From assembly GCA_002413265.1 (NCBI GenBank), contig DHWR01000098.1:13403-19577 (forward strand): DNA of 6,175 bases, read 5' to 3'. This stretch comes from Chloroflexi bacterium UBA5177 (lineage in GTDB: Bacteria; Chloroflexota; UBA5177). A program made the position numbers and the translations under genes. The stretch's first letter is position 1; every line of letters begins with the position of its first letter. The notes below the pieces were generated by a model that saw only the letters and a program-made list of their open reading frames with translations, made no database searches and was not told where the DNA came from. Positions 5,416 through 6,175 of this stretch are shown here, piece by piece.

Positions 5416-5590
5416 TCCGGCCGTCCTGGTTTAGTATGAAAACTGCATCTTGATCCATCATCAGACGGTACTCTTCAAACCTGAGGCGAGCTAACCCGGC
5501 GATCCACAGAAAGCGCGGCATGTTCCTTGCTCTATGGAGACTTCGCCAAATCGAGCGTAACCCGCGGGGGGACGTAAAAGTGAGGGAAAT
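5416..5590. promoter_or_regulatory. Divergent intergenic region between the SDR and TraR/DksA genes
   Basis: These 175 bases should hold promoters for both divergent genes. On the minus strand CATACT (5433-5438) could be a -10 for the SDR gene, but no good -35 is seen at the right distance. On the plus strand I see no clear hexamer pair. A 37-codon minus-strand frame (5408-5521) crosses most of the region and overlaps the SDR start; see findings. Confidence 0.35.
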
Positions 5591-5974
5591 ATGGTAGCGG
5601 TACTTAAGCCACAGAGCGAACTGCGTCCGGAGCACGAGGACATCCAGGCCCGCCTCCTTCAGGAACGCGAAACGGTGATCGCTCGCATCGATGCCGTCTC
5701 CCAACATGACATCGTCATAGACTCGGATGGCGTGCCGGCCGGGGATTTCGAGAGCGAGAACGCCCTCGTCGCCATGCTGGACAGCCGCCTCTCGGAGATC
5801 GACCGAGCCCTGGGGCGTCTGGCCGATGGCAGCTATGGCCGCTGCGAGGGATGCTCCAACACCATCCCACCCCGCCGTCTCGAGGCGTTGCCCTTCGCGA
5901 CCCTCTGCGTTCAATGCCAGAGCGTCGCGGACAAGCGCGGCAAGATGGCCCTGCTCCGCCCCGCGCGCTTCTAA
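5591..5974 (+). CDS. TraR/DksA-type C4 zinc-finger protein
   Basis: A 127-residue protein. The N-terminal half (about 15-80) is charged and helical, as expected for the coiled coil of DksA-like proteins. It is followed by GSYGRCEGC (80-88) and ATLCVQC (103-109), a four-cysteine zinc finger Cys85-x2-Cys88-x17-Cys106-x2-Cys109, and then a basic C-terminal helix. RLADGSYGRC-x2-C is a hallmark of this family. DksA binds RNA polymerase through the secondary channel and tunes transcription with ppGpp; short homologues like this one are often of unknown role. An acidic stretch, GDFESEN (51-57), could correspond to the coiled-coil tip, but the alignment is uncertain. GAGGG (5582-5586), 4 bases before the ATG, supports the start. 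A terminator-like hairpin follows, so it is probably a single-gene unit. Confidence 0.88.
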   Translation: MVAVLKPQSELRPEHEDIQARLLQERETVIARIDAVSQHDIVIDSDGVPAGDFESENALVAMLDSRLSEIDRALGRLADGSYGRCEGCSNTIPPRRLEALPFATLCVQCQSVADKRGKMALLRPARF

Positions 5975-5996
5975 TCTAGCCGAGAACCGAAGGTGA

Positions 5997-6027
5997 AGCC
6001 TGGGCGAACCTGAACAGTCGCCAGGCT
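5997..6027 (+). terminator. Terminator-like hairpin after the TraR/DksA gene
   Basis: AGCCTGGGCGA (5997-6007) pairs with TCGCCAGGCT (6018-6027) over 10 base pairs, with one bulged G and a 10-base loop. It begins 22 bases after the stop. The following tcgctttgcttg is moderately T-rich rather than a strict U-tract. It is the best terminator candidate in the window. Confidence 0.55.
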
Positions 6028-6153
6028 CGCTTTGCTTGTGGGCCGCAAGTTCTAGACGAGAAAGCGGCCGTTGACCGAAAGAAGGAGAGGATTTCTCCCT
6101 GAAAGGGGTATTCACAACGCGCAAAAAGGGGCGTAGGCTGACGTCGATATATA
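6028..6153. other. Noncoding, hairpin-rich stretch without a recognised gene
   Basis: No supported reading frame lies here. Short inverted repeats are GGCCGC (6041-6046) with GCGGCC (6064-6069), and GGAGA (6084-6088) with TCTCC (6094-6098). AAGGAG (6082-6087) looks like a Shine-Dalgarno, but no start codon lies at a proper distance. I could not match it to a known RNA class. Confidence 0.35.
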
Positions 6154-6170
6154 GCTCCGCGTGGCGGAGC
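6154..6170. other. Perfect hairpin near the right edge
   Basis: GCTCCGC-GTG-GCGGAGC is a perfect 7-base, GC-rich stem with a 3-base loop. On the minus strand it is followed by TATATATCG, so it might terminate a minus-strand gene lying to the right of the window. On the plus strand it is followed by ACCAG at the edge. It could equally be a regulatory stem of an element that is cut off here. Confidence 0.4.
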
Positions 6171-6175
6171 ACCAG

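Noticed and set aside
5998..6100. Possible RNase P RNA start (ACAGTCGCC match)
   Set aside because: Only a nine-base match. The following conserved GAGGAAAGTCCGGGC block is absent, and the match is part of the terminator stem.
5408..6172. A 254-codon open frame on the minus strand
   Set aside because: It is antisense to the clear TraR/DksA zinc-finger gene and crosses its terminator. Only the last 37 codons lie outside, and those are listed as a weak finding.
6154..6174. Possible tRNA 3' end (GCGGAGC followed by ACCA)
   Set aside because: The matching 5' arm is only 3 bases away, so it is a simple hairpin. No T-arm or anticodon arm is present.

Overview
This 6.2 kb window looks like ordinary chromosomal DNA from a high-GC bacterium, roughly 60% GC by eye. 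A soil-type actinobacterium (Actinomycetota) is the best guess. The main reasons are a DUF664/DinB-fold protein of the form common in actinobacteria and, directly upstream, a Xi-class glutathione transferase relative whose glutathione-binding motif is replaced. GC-rich Shine-Dalgarno-led genes and a standalone TraR/DksA-type zinc-finger protein fit but are not diagnostic. Chloroflexota or another high-GC phylum cannot be excluded. I see no rRNA, tRNA, CRISPR array, insertion sequence or phage gene.

Layout. Positions 1-1049 (minus strand) hold a two-gene sugar-utilisation unit. A PfkB/ribokinase-family sugar kinase comes first, and its stop codon overlaps the start of a glycoside hydrolase family 4 gene that runs off the left edge. 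A 202-base divergent region follows (1050-1251), with a small perfect dyad next to the kinase start. On the plus strand, 1252-2784 carries a probable two-gene operon: the Xi-class (glutathionyl-hydroquinone-reductase-like) protein, then the DUF664/DinB-fold protein, 39 bases apart. The 3' end of the DUF664 gene and the bases after it are tandemly duplicated (82-base period, 2742-2901). A PaaI-like hotdog thioesterase lies convergently at 2980-3495 (minus). A 438-base gap (3496-3933) without a convincing gene separates it from a divergent alpha/beta hydrolase at 3934-4722 (plus). The hydrolase converges, 24 bases apart, on an atypical short-chain dehydrogenase at 4747-5415 (minus). A TraR/DksA-type zinc-finger protein follows at 5591-5974 (plus), with a terminator-like hairpin downstream. 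The last 150 bases are noncoding and hairpin-rich.

How the genes fit together. Only two pairs look functionally linked: kinase plus GH4 (sugar phosphorylation and hydrolysis), and Xi-class protein plus DinB-fold protein. Both families of the second pair include low-molecular-weight-thiol-dependent enzymes. Because the glutathione-contact motif is missing from the first, the pair may use a different thiol, such as mycothiol, to handle electrophiles or quinones. This is inference, but it is the most interesting reading of the window. The remaining single genes alternate in strand and are probably transcribed separately. I found no clearly new multi-gene system.
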